Part shown: positions 17,996 to 26,243 of the stretch, piece by piece
How positions within the stretch are numbered: the first letter of the stretch is position 1
How the letters are laid out: each line of letters starts with the position of its first letter
From: an uncultured Pseudomonadota bacterium
Lineage (GTDB): Bacteria > Pseudomonadota > Gammaproteobacteria > Steroidobacterales > Steroidobacteraceae
Length of the DNA: 64,000 nucleotides
Direction of reading: 5' to 3'
NCBI GenBank assembly: GCA_937920275.1
Contig: CALGVD010000105.1
Location: 29,488 to 93,487, forward strand
Program-made: the position numbers and the translations under genes
Notes under the pieces: model-generated
What the model saw: only the letters and a program-made list of their open reading frames with translations
Databases searched by the model: none
Told to the model about the DNA's origin: nothing

Positions 17996-18658
17996 CTAGG
18001 CCACCACCGATTTCAGGTCCACCTCCATCAGTGCGGGCTTGGTTTCCTGAAAGCTGGCGCGCGCCGCCAGCGTGTCGGCGTAAACGGCGAGTTTGGGATG
18101 CCGCGGCCGCCAGTTCAACACTTCCAACTCGGCGACGAAGCCATGCTCGATCAGGAACGGAATCAGCAGCAGCATCGATCCCACGGCAATATCGCCGGTA
18201 TCGATGTCGATGCCCTTCGCCGGTTGCCGGCGCTCGAGGGTCGCCTCGATTTCAGCAATGCCACGCCTGACCTTGCGGCTTTGGCGTTCGACGAACGGTT
18301 GGCTGGGTTCCGGACGCTGGAGTTCGAAAACGATCGCATGGATCGCTTCCATGACCCGTTCGCCGAGCAGTTTGACGAAGCGGGTGGTCAATGCCTGCTC
18401 CGCGTTCGATGAGATCAGCGGCCGATCGGGATACCTGACTTCCAGCCATTCGAGGATGAAGCTCGAGTCATAGACCGTGGTCCCATCGTCGAGGATCAGG
18501 ATTGGCAGCTGTTCGAGCGGGCTGTATTGCGCGACGCAAGTGTCTTTGCCCCAGGGGACGTCGTAGGTCACGTCGAATGGGATGGCTTTTTCCTTCAGCG
18601 CGACTGCTACTTTGCGCCCGTAAGGACTCGACAGCGCGTTGATCAATCGAATACCCAT
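17996..18658 (-). CDS. Glutathione S-transferase family protein
   Basis: Predicted protein of 220 residues. The thioredoxin-like N-domain is clear: SSPYGRKVAVALKEKAIPFDVTYDVPW, then SPLEQLPILILDDGTTVYDSSFILEWLEVRYPD with the cis-Pro and the Asp-Ser glutathione-binding pair. The helical C-domain contains DIAVGSMLLLIPF. It could conjugate, isomerise or ether-cleave a pathway compound, as GSTs in aromatic and lignin catabolism do, or detoxify an intermediate; which is unknown. It follows the MFS gene by 43 bases on the same strand, so the two form an operon driven from the tetR/MFS intergenic region. Confidence 0.85.
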   Translation of the reverse strand: MGIRLINALSSPYGRKVAVALKEKAIPFDVTYDVPWGKDTCVAQYSPLEQLPILILDDGTTVYDSSFILEWLEVRYPDRPLISSNAEQALTTRFVKLLGERVMEAIHAIVFELQRPEPSQPFVERQSRKVRRGIAEIEATLERRQPAKGIDIDTGDIAVGSMLLLIPFLIEHGFVAELEVLNWRPRHPKLAVYADTLAARASFQETKPALMEVDLKSVVA

Positions 18659-18701
18659 GGATGCCTCCCTCCGCCGCGAATGCTTGCGGAATCTTTCGCC
18701 G

Positions 18702-19973
18702 TCAATTCACTTCTGCGCCAATGGAGACAGGTCTCTTTTCGCTCTGCCGGCCCACCATGAATGCGATCACCGAAGCCACGGCGAGCAGACTGATGCTGAC
18801 CAGGACGGGCGTTTCATACGAGCCAAATCCTTCGCGCAGCCGGCCGACGACAGGTGGGCTGAACCCGAACGCCACTGCATAAACGCCGTAGAGCCATCCG
18901 TATATGCGTCCGAACGACTGCGGCTCAAACAGGCGGGACGCCATGTAGGCCAGCAAATCCACTTCGGCCCCCAACAGCAATCCGATGAGAATGACGGCCG
19001 CGGGCGCGTACGCCAGACCGCCGAACCACAGCATTGCGATGCCAACACTGCCGAGCGCGAATACGGCAACGCCTACACGTCCCGCGGGAAAGCGGTCCAG
19101 GCTCAAACCGATGATCAACCGTCCAGCAACGCTGGAGAAACCGATCAGCGACGCGTACCGAGCGGCAGTTGTCGGCTCTGCGCCCAGATCCTGGAAGATC
19201 GACACGAGATGAAAGACCATGCCGCCGATGCCGAGCGCCATGCTCGCGGCCAGCGCGGAGGCGAGCCAGAAGGGCCGCGTTCGCGCAGCCTCCCGAATGG
19301 ACAACCCAACGGGAGGTGCGACGTGCGATGCAGCGACACGGCTCGGTTGCTCGTGGCGTCTGAATCCGAACCACACCAGCGGTGCAGCGACTATCGCCGT
19401 GACCGCGAGCGCGCAAAAAGCCGCGCGCCATCCCATTGCGGCGGTGACGGCAGCCACGACGTTAGGCACCCAGAATCCGACGATTCCAGCGCCCGTCAGC
19501 GCCATTCCCAATGCGAGTCCGCGCCGCCTGTCGAAGCCCCGGGTGATCGGACGGACGAGAACGATCGGCGTCGATCCCAGTCCCAACACGGCAATTGCGC
19601 AGTAGGCAAGCCAGAAGCCCCAGAGCGTATCGACCGTCGTTGCCATGGCGATCGTGGCCAGCCCATATGCCAGCAGGCTCATCGACCCGACAGCCGCCGC
19701 GCCAAATCGGTCGCTCAACCTGCCGACGACGGGTCCGAATATAAAGATACAGATCGTCATCAGGGTGACGGCGAACGAGATGTCGGAACGCTCCCATCCG
19801 AAGTCCGCCTGCAGTGGGCGCATCAGCGAGCCGAGGCCGTAAAACATCACGGCGTTCATGCTCGTCGCGAGGCCGATTGCGGCGCTGGCGACCAGCAGCC
19901 TTCTGCCCTCGAACTCGTTCTGCAGGCTGGTAGCCCCTGAGGACGCAATTTGGCTCATATGGTTCATGTCCAT
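18702..19973 (-). CDS. MFS transporter, probably monocarboxylate or metabolite uptake
   Basis: Predicted protein of 423 residues with 12 hydrophobic helices and the MFS loop motif GRLSDRFGAAAVG between TM2 and TM3. The pattern MFYGLGSLMRPLQADFGWERSDISFAVTL and the second-half RYASLIGFSSVAGRLIIGLSLDRFPAGRV are typical of the oxalate/formate and monocarboxylate-like MFS group. It is divergent from the tetR gene and heads an operon with the GST gene. In context it is the likely inner-membrane importer of the island's substrate or an acidic derivative. A TGTYWGACA site lies about 127 bases upstream of its start. Confidence 0.85.
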   Translation of the reverse strand: MDMNHMSQIASSGATSLQNEFEGRRLLVASAAIGLATSMNAVMFYGLGSLMRPLQADFGWERSDISFAVTLMTICIFIFGPVVGRLSDRFGAAAVGSMSLLAYGLATIAMATTVDTLWGFWLAYCAIAVLGLGSTPIVLVRPITRGFDRRRGLALGMALTGAGIVGFWVPNVVAAVTAAMGWRAAFCALAVTAIVAAPLVWFGFRRHEQPSRVAASHVAPPVGLSIREAARTRPFWLASALAASMALGIGGMVFHLVSIFQDLGAEPTTAARYASLIGFSSVAGRLIIGLSLDRFPAGRVGVAVFALGSVGIAMLWFGGLAYAPAAVILIGLLLGAEVDLLAYMASRLFEPQSFGRIYGWLYGVYAVAFGFSPPVVGRLREGFGSYETPVLVSISLLAVASVIAFMVGRQSEKRPVSIGAEVN

Positions 19974-20099
19974 CGGGTTGGCGCTACATCGCTTCTGCGA
20001 TCGCGCAATCAGCCATGGGAAGCACGGGCCCGCCGTGCGCGCTCAGGTCCAGGGCGAGCCGCGACGAGGCTATGAACTTGCAGATGCATTTTACATCAA

Positions 20100-20108
20100 T
20101 GTCAGACA
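20100..20108. promoter_or_regulatory. Operator candidate (TGTCAGACA) between MFS and tetR
   Basis: The near-palindrome TGTCAGACA, with flanks reading ATCAATGTCAGACAGTATT, lies in the 279-base divergent gap of the tetR and MFS genes. It is one of five sites sharing TGTYWGACA in this island. A regulator binding its own divergent promoter region is the usual TetR arrangement. No clear promoter hexamer pair was assigned here. The remainder of 19974-20252 shows nothing else distinct. Confidence 0.6.
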
Positions 20109-20252
20109 GTATTAGCAAGAGCCTTTTGTCGCGTTCGCCCTGATCACTCGAGGCCGATTTGTGCTTGAATCCGTCCCTGTGATGGGCACGGTGATGGCAA
20201 TTGATCCGTTCAGCGCCGGCGGCGATCCTGGGCGACGACGAGAATTCGAGGA

Positions 20253-20933
20253 ATGAGTAACTTGGCAAATCCTACAGACAGTGCCCCCGGCGCTGACCAA
20301 CAAGCGCGCATCGTGGAAGTCGCGGCACGCCTTTTCATCGCGCATGGTTACCACGGAGTCAGCTATCTCCACATCGCGAAGGAATTGGGGATCAACCACT
20401 CGAATATCCATTACTACTTCCGCGTCAAGGCGATGTTGGCCGAAGCAGTGCTTCGGCAGGTTTCCGATGCCACTCTGGAATCGATGAAGAAGATCTGGAT
20501 CAATCCGGAAACCACGTTCCTTGCCAAGCTGCTCAGCACGCGCAACTGGATGTTCGAGCATTACCTGGAGTTCAACCCCGGCGGAAAGGGCGGGCACTCG
20601 TGGGGTCTTCTGGCGCGCTTTACGATGGACGCCGACGCACTTTCGCCGCCGATCAGAAAGCTGATGCGTAGCACGCTGCAGCGGCTCGATGACTACATCG
20701 CGGAGGGTGTGCGGCTCGCTGTGGAGAGCGGAGAACTTGTGGAGGATGCTCCGCAGGCAGGCATCACGCTGCAGATTTCCAGCCTGCTGTCGGTATCGGG
20801 CCAGGCGACTCGTTCAGGTAGCGGTTTCGAGCGTCTCGAAGACCTCATCAAGTGGACGTACACCTCCATCGCTCGGGCTTATGGGCGTCGTGGCGCGGGA
20901 CTCGGGCAGTGGGTGCAGCCCGGAGCGCCCTAG
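20253..20933 (+). CDS. TetR/AcrR family transcriptional regulator
   Basis: Predicted protein of 226 residues. The N-terminal DNA-binding domain is clear (about residues 19-65: IVEVAARLFIAHGYHGVSYLHIAKELGINHSNIHYYFRVKAMLAEAVL), with the helix-turn-helix ending in the family YYF motif. The C-terminal ligand domain is helical and divergent, as normal. TetR proteins usually repress until a small ligand binds; in catabolic clusters the ligand is often an acyl-CoA pathway intermediate. It is the only transcription factor in the island, so it is the prime candidate to bind the five TGTYWGACA sites. Confidence 0.93.
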   Translation: MSNLANPTDSAPGADQQARIVEVAARLFIAHGYHGVSYLHIAKELGINHSNIHYYFRVKAMLAEAVLRQVSDATLESMKKIWINPETTFLAKLLSTRNWMFEHYLEFNPGGKGGHSWGLLARFTMDADALSPPIRKLMRSTLQRLDDYIAEGVRLAVESGELVEDAPQAGITLQISSLLSVSGQATRSGSGFERLEDLIKWTYTSIARAYGRRGAGLGQWVQPGAP

Positions 20934-21224
20934 CAGGCTGGATATCCATGGTAGCTGCACACAGGGAGGTGTTGCGGAGGTTCCTCCTGCGCCCCGCCGC
21001 CCCAACGGACGGAGGGGGGCGAACCGCGCGATTTCGATCGGTCACCGCAGAATCGCTGTCCGGAAGCCTGCACAACCAGGTCCTGTGTCGTCGAGCTGCG
21101 AGAAGGAATTTGGCCGTGCACCCGTTCGAATCGACCGAACCGTCCGCCTGTCCCGGCGATCGCACTCGGCGAGAGCAAAGAGTCAATCAGCGCGCCCCGA
21201 AGCTGGGCGATAAGGAAGAAACGT
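20934..21224 (+). other. Intergenic stretch between tetR and the amidohydrolase gene
   Basis: In 291 bases I find no convincing gene, no terminator and no TGTYWGACA site. Short open frames here are not supported by a ribosome-binding site or recognisable protein. A purine-rich site (AAGGAAGAAA) precedes the amidohydrolase ATG. The amidohydrolase may be read through from tetR or have an unrecognised promoter. Confidence 0.5.
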
Positions 21225-22343
21225 ATGATCAACGACTACTTCGTGATTGATGCCGTCACGCACGCGTACAACCATCTGCCGCAGAACTGGGCGGATGCCG
21301 CATATGCCGAGGCCCTGAGCGAGACGGCGTTCAACGTCGGCGCGAATCCTCCCGATGGGCGTTATGCGCTCAACCGCGATGTGTATCTGTCCGACTGGCA
21401 AGTCCCGGACCTTGCGAATGTTCTGTTTCGCGAGAGCAATACCGATGTCGCTGTGATGCATCCGGTGGCGATCACGGCCTACAAGGATGGATTTTCGTCT
21501 GTTGCCAAGGCAGTCGAGGCGCTTTCGAAGTACCCGAAGCGATTTATTGGCGCCTACGCCTGCGTGGATCCACTGAACACACGGAAGGCCATCGCTTCGC
21601 TCGAAGAGCAAGCGGAGTTGCTGAAGCCCATGGGATTGAAGCTCTATCCGACGAGCTGGGATGGATCCAAAGAACGATCGTTTCGGATGGACGACGCAAA
21701 ACTGATTTATCCGCTTTACGAACGGGCTGCTCAACTGGGGTTGCGCCACATCGCCATTCACAAAGCGGTCCCGGTAGGTCCGTTTCCGGTGGGCGATGCC
21801 TATAGCCCGCAGGATCTGGAAACCGCAGCCGCAGACTTCCCGCATCTGAGCTTCGAAATCGTTCACGGGGGAGTGTCTTTCGTCGAGGAGACAGCGTGGT
21901 TGCTCGCGCGGTATCCAAACATCTACGTGAACATGGAGATGCTTGATATCGTCGTGGAGCGCCGGCCGCGTGCGTTTGCCCAGGTGCTGTTGGGTCTTTG
22001 CCGTATCGGGGGCGGCGAGATGTTGAAACGGCTTTTCTGGGGGTCCGGCGGAACGCTGCATCACCCCCAACCTGGGCTCGAAGCATTCGTGAAGTTCGAG
22101 TATCCCGAAGACCTTCTGGAAGGTTCCGGCCTCTTCGGGCCGATCCGGCAGATTGCTGTCGAGGACAAGCGCAACATGTTGGCGGGGACGTTTGCGCGCC
22201 TGCACGGCATCGACATCGAAGCGTGCAAGCGCGCGATTGCGAATGATGAGTTCAGTCGGCCTTCAGGTGCTCCGCTATCGGAGCCTTACTCGACAATATC
22301 GATGGCCGAACAAGTGAAAACGTGGAGGCAGCAGCGTGTCTGA
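21225..22343 (+). CDS. Amidohydrolase family protein (Amidohydro_2 type)
   Basis: Predicted protein of 372 residues with the TIM-barrel metal-site pattern: strand 1 VIDAVTHAYNH near the N-terminus, LGLRHIAIHKA on strand 5, FEIVHGG on strand 6 and RLFWGSGG near the end in place of the usual strand-8 Asp region. This subgroup includes decarboxylases and hydrolases of aromatic and alicyclic acids. An amidohydrolase next to a DUF59 gene is also known from bacterial propane/diiron monooxygenase clusters, where both are needed for an active oxygenase; none is seen here. The stop overlaps the DUF59 gene by 8 bases, so they are coupled. Confidence 0.85.
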   Translation: MINDYFVIDAVTHAYNHLPQNWADAAYAEALSETAFNVGANPPDGRYALNRDVYLSDWQVPDLANVLFRESNTDVAVMHPVAITAYKDGFSSVAKAVEALSKYPKRFIGAYACVDPLNTRKAIASLEEQAELLKPMGLKLYPTSWDGSKERSFRMDDAKLIYPLYERAAQLGLRHIAIHKAVPVGPFPVGDAYSPQDLETAAADFPHLSFEIVHGGVSFVEETAWLLARYPNIYVNMEMLDIVVERRPRAFAQVLLGLCRIGGGEMLKRLFWGSGGTLHHPQPGLEAFVKFEYPEDLLEGSGLFGPIRQIAVEDKRNMLAGTFARLHGIDIEACKRAIANDEFSRPSGAPLSEPYSTISMAEQVKTWRQQRV

Positions 22344-22728
22344 CCAGGAACACTCGCTGCATGCCATGGTGTTGGCGCAGCTGGATGAAATCGAGGACCC
22401 CTGCAGCGTTGCAAGCGGTACGCCCATGGGTCTGGTTGAAATGGGTCTCGTCGACTCGGTCAATGTTTCCGCTGGCGGACTAGTAGAAGTCAACCTTCGG
22501 CTGACCTCGCCTCTGTGCCACATGATCGGGTTCTTCAAGGTGGAGGCGGTGCGCAGGCTTGCAAGCCTCGCGGGAGTGACGGGCGTCGCTCTGCACGCGG
22601 ATATGGGCCTCGACTGGAGTTCAGACCGCATGAGCGCCGTGGCGCAAGGACGGCGGGCGCAGCTTGTGAGGAGAATGGAACGTCTTCGGGAGAGCGGCAC
22701 GATGAGCCAAGCCATCGACCCTGGCTGA
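22336..22728 (+). CDS. DUF59/MIP18-type iron-sulfur (PaaD/SufT-like) protein
   Basis: Predicted protein of 130 residues, starting at a GTG inside the end of the amidohydrolase gene. The DUF59 pattern is readable: LDEIEDPCSVASGTPMGLVEMGLVDSVNV, then VEVNLRLTSPLCHMIGFF (the usual T-x-P-x-C segment), VTGVALHADMGLDWSSDRMS. Family members take part in Fe-S cluster maturation or in helping metal oxygenases such as PaaD of the phenylacetyl-CoA epoxidase set. The conserved cysteine is kept (PLC), but it is followed by His rather than Pro. The target protein in this island is not obvious. Confidence 0.78.
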   Translation: MSDQEHSLHAMVLAQLDEIEDPCSVASGTPMGLVEMGLVDSVNVSAGGLVEVNLRLTSPLCHMIGFFKVEAVRRLASLAGVTGVALHADMGLDWSSDRMSAVAQGRRAQLVRRMERLRESGTMSQAIDPG

Positions 22729-22767
22729 TGAGTCGATCCGGGCTAACGACACGCGTCCATCCCGTTA

Positions 22768-22796
22768 TTGACTTAGATGTTAGACATCTATATAAA
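22768..22796 (+). promoter_or_regulatory. Sigma70-like promoter with a 17-bp palindromic operator filling the spacer
   Basis: A -35 TTGACT (22768-22773) and a -10 TATAAA (22791-22796) are exactly 17 bases apart. The spacer itself is the perfect palindrome TAGATGTTAGACATCTA (22774-22790), which contains the island's shared core TGTTAGACA (22778-22786). A protein bound there would block RNA polymerase. It drives the ligase-carboxylase operon; the expected transcript start is near 22803. Confidence 0.8.
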
Positions 22797-22870
22797 TTGC
22801 CCTGCGGGTGCTGACGCAGACGGTCCTTCGGGACTGCGCAGCCCCGGACTGTCGAGGGGGGCGCAACGTC

Positions 22871-24340
22871 ATGCAGATTGGGTCGATGATTCGGCGCGCA
22901 GCGCTGCAATTTGGATCGGCTCCCTGCCTTACTGAGGGGGGGCGGACGCTGAGCTTTGCGGATTTTGATGCGGCCACGGACCGCGTCGGAAACGCTTTGC
23001 TGGACCGCGGCGTGCGACCTGGTGACCGCGTCAGCGTCCTGTTGCCGAACTCGATCGAGTGCCTGATCGTTTACTACGCGCTCGCCAAGGCGGGTCTGAT
23101 CCGCGTGCAGCTCAATGTGCGCGAGACGCTCGCCAATCACGTCTACAAGATTGCGGACAGCGGCAGTCGCGCGGTGATTCACGACGACATTGAGGGGGTG
23201 GACGCGGAAATCCTCATCGGCCGTGATGAACTCTCGCGCATGCTCGAGGAGGGTCGCAGCGGCGCATGCATCGTCGATCGCGGACTCGAAGATCCCCTGC
23301 GCTTCGGTTACACCGGCGGCACGACCGGCAAGTCGAAGGCCGTCATCCTCACGACGCGGGGCGAACTCGCTGAAATCAGCGCATTTCTGACCGATCTGGT
23401 GCCCCAGATTCGCAGCGGCGACGTGTTCCTGCATGCGGCGCCGATCGCGCATGCTTCCGGCGCGTTCTTTTTGCCCGCGCTGGTCCGCGGTGCGCACGCC
23501 ATCGTGATGCGGAAGTTCGATGCTGCGGAGTTCCTCACGCTTGCTGAAACGAGCCGAGCCGGGTTCACGTTCCTCGTGCCGACCATGATCGCGATGTTGC
23601 TCGAAGCGCCGAGCATCGACTCCGCCAATCTGTCGTTCCAGCGCATTGCCTATGGCGCTGCCTCGATCGCGCCTGCGCTGATGAAGCGTGCCGAGACACG
23701 CTTCGGCCGGATTTTCGCGCAGTGCTACGGGCAGGCGGAGAGCCCGATGTGCATCACCTGCCTGCAGCCGGAGGACCACGATCGCGAAGCGTCCTGCGGT
23801 CGTCCGTTCACGATCGTGGAAGTCGCGATCTGGGATGAGAACGACCGCCCACTGCCACCGGGCGAACGCGGCGAAATCGTCTGCCGCGGCCCGCAGATGA
23901 TGTCCGGCTACTGGAACCGCCCGGAACAGACAGCCGAGGCTTTCCGCAATGGCTGGCTCCATACGGGCGACATTGGTGTCATGGATGAGGACGGATACTT
24001 CTATATCGTCGATCGCAAGAACGATCTGTTGATCTCCGGTGGTTACAACGTTTATCCGCGCGAAGTCGAAGACGTACTGATGGCGTTCCCGGACGTCATC
24101 GAGGCCGCGGTCGTTGGTCTGCCTGACGAGAAATGGGGCGATCGGGTGGTTGCCGTCGTGACCGGCCGGCCTGGCCTGAGTGCGGATGCCTTGATGCAGT
24201 TCGCCCGCGCCAATCTGTCGCCCTTCAAGCAGCCCAAGGCCATCGAAATCTGGCCTGAGTTGCCAAAGAGCGCAGCAAACAAGATTCTGAGGCGTACCGT
24301 GCGCGACCACTTGGTCGGCCAGGCCGCATCCGGGCGCTGA
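22871..24340 (+). CDS. Acyl-CoA synthetase (AMP-forming), class I adenylate-forming family
   Basis: Predicted protein of 489 residues. Motifs: the P-loop-like FGYTGGTTGKSKAVILT (A3), the YGQAESPMCIT region (A5), HTGDIGVMDEDGYFYIVDRKNDLLISGGYNVYPREVEDVL (A7-A8 with the adenylating Asp and Arg) and the catalytic lysine near the end in PKSAANKILRR. It would activate a carboxylic acid to its CoA thioester with ATP, opening the intracellular pathway. The ATG at 22871 follows a GAGGGGGG run by 9 bases. It is the first gene of a four-gene operon with the biotin carboxylase parts, suggesting its product, or a derivative, is the carboxylation substrate. Confidence 0.92.
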   Translation: MQIGSMIRRAALQFGSAPCLTEGGRTLSFADFDAATDRVGNALLDRGVRPGDRVSVLLPNSIECLIVYYALAKAGLIRVQLNVRETLANHVYKIADSGSRAVIHDDIEGVDAEILIGRDELSRMLEEGRSGACIVDRGLEDPLRFGYTGGTTGKSKAVILTTRGELAEISAFLTDLVPQIRSGDVFLHAAPIAHASGAFFLPALVRGAHAIVMRKFDAAEFLTLAETSRAGFTFLVPTMIAMLLEAPSIDSANLSFQRIAYGAASIAPALMKRAETRFGRIFAQCYGQAESPMCITCLQPEDHDREASCGRPFTIVEVAIWDENDRPLPPGERGEIVCRGPQMMSGYWNRPEQTAEAFRNGWLHTGDIGVMDEDGYFYIVDRKNDLLISGGYNVYPREVEDVLMAFPDVIEAAVVGLPDEKWGDRVVAVVTGRPGLSADALMQFARANLSPFKQPKAIEIWPELPKSAANKILRRTVRDHLVGQAASGR

Positions 24341-24378
24341 ACGTAGCGGGCAGCGCGCAAAATTCGAGGAGGGTTGCG

Positions 24379-24861
24379 ATGAAAGGTAGAACCGAGGACA
24401 TCACCACACTGATCGAACTGTTCAGGTCGTCCGGATGGGACGAAATGCACATCGAGATCGATGGCTTGCAGCTTTTTCTGTCCACCGATCCGGCAGCCCG
24501 ACTCGGTGCGGGAACTATGGCGTTGCCGGCGAGCGAGCCTCGCTCTGTGCCGCAGGCTGCGGCGATTGCATCCGAGGTGTCAGCCAAGCCTGCGGCGGCG
24601 GCGATCGAGATTCCCGGCCACTGGATTGCGATTACGGCACCGAACCTCGGCACGTTCTATCGCTCACCGAAGCCGGGCGCAGCGCCATTCGTGGAAGTCG
24701 GCCAGACGGTCGAGGCCTCGAGCGACGTCTGCCTGCTCGAAGTCATGAAGCTTTTCACGACGGTCAAGGCCGGTCACAAGGGCACGATCCGGCGCGTCTG
24801 CGTCAACGATGCCGATATGGTCGAGCATGCCCAAACGCTGTTCTATATCGACCCCAGCTGA
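24379..24861 (+). CDS. Biotin carboxyl carrier protein (AccB-like)
   Basis: Predicted protein of 160 residues. The N-terminal segment (EDITTLIELFRSSGWDEMHIEIDGLQLFLS) resembles AccB; an Ala/Pro linker follows, then a biotinyl domain (GTFYRSPKPGAAPFVEVGQTVEASSDVCLLEVMKLFTTVKAG). The biotinylated lysine is Lys124 in EVMKLF, where EAMKM/EAMKL is usual. It carries CO2 on biotin between the biotin carboxylase and carboxyltransferase encoded next. It is a dedicated carrier for the island enzyme rather than the housekeeping AccB, judged from the operon context. Confidence 0.9.
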   Translation: MKGRTEDITTLIELFRSSGWDEMHIEIDGLQLFLSTDPAARLGAGTMALPASEPRSVPQAAAIASEVSAKPAAAAIEIPGHWIAITAPNLGTFYRSPKPGAAPFVEVGQTVEASSDVCLLEVMKLFTTVKAGHKGTIRRVCVNDADMVEHAQTLFYIDPS

Positions 24862-24863
24862 TC

Positions 24864-26243
24864 ATGGCCATCAAACGCTTGTTCGTCGCCAACCGCGGAG
24901 AAATCGCCGTGCGCATCTTGCGGACGGCGAAAGCGCTCGGCATCGAAACGGTACTCGGCGTGTCCGCTGCGGACCGCGACAGCATGGGCGCGCAGATGGC
25001 CACCCGCGCCGTCGTGCTCGGGCCCGCGCCGTCGGCCAAGAGCTATCTGGACGTCAACCTCGTCGTGCATGCGGCCAAGGCCACAGGCTGCGATGCACTA
25101 CATCCCGGCTACGGCTTTCTGTCCGAGAAGCCGATCTTGTCGAAGATGTGCGCGGAGGAAGGGATCATTTTCGTCGGCCCGCGCGCCGAGACGATCGAGT
25201 CCCTCGGCGACAAACTGGGCGGGCGGGCGATGGCTCGTGCCGCTGGCGTGCAGACCGTCCCCGGGACCGACCATATCGCCACCCTGCAGGACGCGAAAGC
25301 GGCCGCGCGGGAGTTGGGCTATCCGGTGGTGATGAAGGCGTCTGCCGGCGGTGGCGGCCGCGGCATGTTCAAGGCAATCGATGAAGCGGCGCTCGACGCT
25401 TCGTTCGATCGCGCCTCGCGCGAGGCGCTCGCCGCTTTCGGCGACAGCCGGCTGTACATGGAGCGCTTCGTCGAGCGTGCCCGGCACGTTGAAGTGCAGA
25501 TCGTCGGCGACGGCGAAGGCAAAGTCATCCACTTCGGCGAGCGCGATTGCACGGTGCAGCGTCGCTATCAGAAGCTGATCGAAGAGGCCCCCGCATCGGC
25601 GGTCCCTGCAGACACGCGCCGACGCTTGCACGAAGCTGCCGTGCGCCTCACGAGCCATGCCCGGTACCGCAACGCCGGCACGGTGGAGTTTCTCTACGAC
25701 GTCGATCGTGACGATTTCTATTTCATCGAAGTGAATTCGCGCATCCAGGTCGAACATCCCGTGACCGAAGAGACCACCGGTCTCGATCTCATCGCCTTGC
25801 AGCTGCGCGTGGCCGCAGGGGAGGGGCTCGGTCTTGAGCAGCACGACGTACGCGTGGCGGGGCATGCCATCGAGATACGCGTGAATGCCGAAGATCCGGC
25901 GCGCGACTACGCGCCTTCGCCCGGGCGCATTACCGAGTGGTCAGCTCCCACCGGTCCGGGCGTGCGGCTCGACACTCACGCGTGCGCCGGCTACCTGGTG
26001 CCGCCATTCTACGATTCCATGATTGGCAAGCTGATCGTCAGCGGCGCGGATCGCGCCCAGGCTCTCGATCGCCTCAAGGCCGCGATCGATTCTTTCCGCT
26101 TGACGGGTCCCAAGACCACGTTGCCGCTGGCGGCATTCATCGTCAGTCATCCCGATTTCCGCGATAACCGCATCACGACGCGCTGGCTCGAAGATCTCGG
26201 GCCGTTCGAATCCGCTAGGAGCTCCGCCCATGGCGCACATTGA
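24864..26243 (+). CDS. Biotin carboxylase subunit (AccC-like)
   Basis: Predicted protein of 459 residues, about the length of AccC. Motifs: the N-terminal IKRLFVANRGEIAVRILRTAKALGIETVLGVS, ATP-grasp glycine loop MKASAGGGGRGM, GERDCTVQRRYQKLIEEAPA, and the signature FIEVNSRIQVEHPVTEETTGLDL, followed by EIRVNAEDPARDYAPSPGRI. It carboxylates the carrier's biotin with ATP and bicarbonate. The ATG at 24864 is 2 bases after the carrier stop, and the end overlaps the carboxyltransferase gene by 14 bases, so the three subunits are made together. Confidence 0.94.
   Translation: MAIKRLFVANRGEIAVRILRTAKALGIETVLGVSAADRDSMGAQMATRAVVLGPAPSAKSYLDVNLVVHAAKATGCDALHPGYGFLSEKPILSKMCAEEGIIFVGPRAETIESLGDKLGGRAMARAAGVQTVPGTDHIATLQDAKAAARELGYPVVMKASAGGGGRGMFKAIDEAALDASFDRASREALAAFGDSRLYMERFVERARHVEVQIVGDGEGKVIHFGERDCTVQRRYQKLIEEAPASAVPADTRRRLHEAAVRLTSHARYRNAGTVEFLYDVDRDDFYFIEVNSRIQVEHPVTEETTGLDLIALQLRVAAGEGLGLEQHDVRVAGHAIEIRVNAEDPARDYAPSPGRITEWSAPTGPGVRLDTHACAGYLVPPFYDSMIGKLIVSGADRAQALDRLKAAIDSFRLTGPKTTLPLAAFIVSHPDFRDNRITTRWLEDLGPFESARSSAHGAH

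Noticed and set aside
17813..18412. A frame at the left island end that could have been an integrase remnant
   Set aside because: Most of it is antisense to the GST gene, and neither part shows the R-H-R-Y pattern of tyrosine recombinases.
20934..21224. A small gene between tetR and the amidohydrolase
   Set aside because: The short frames have no ribosome-binding site and no recognisable protein pattern.
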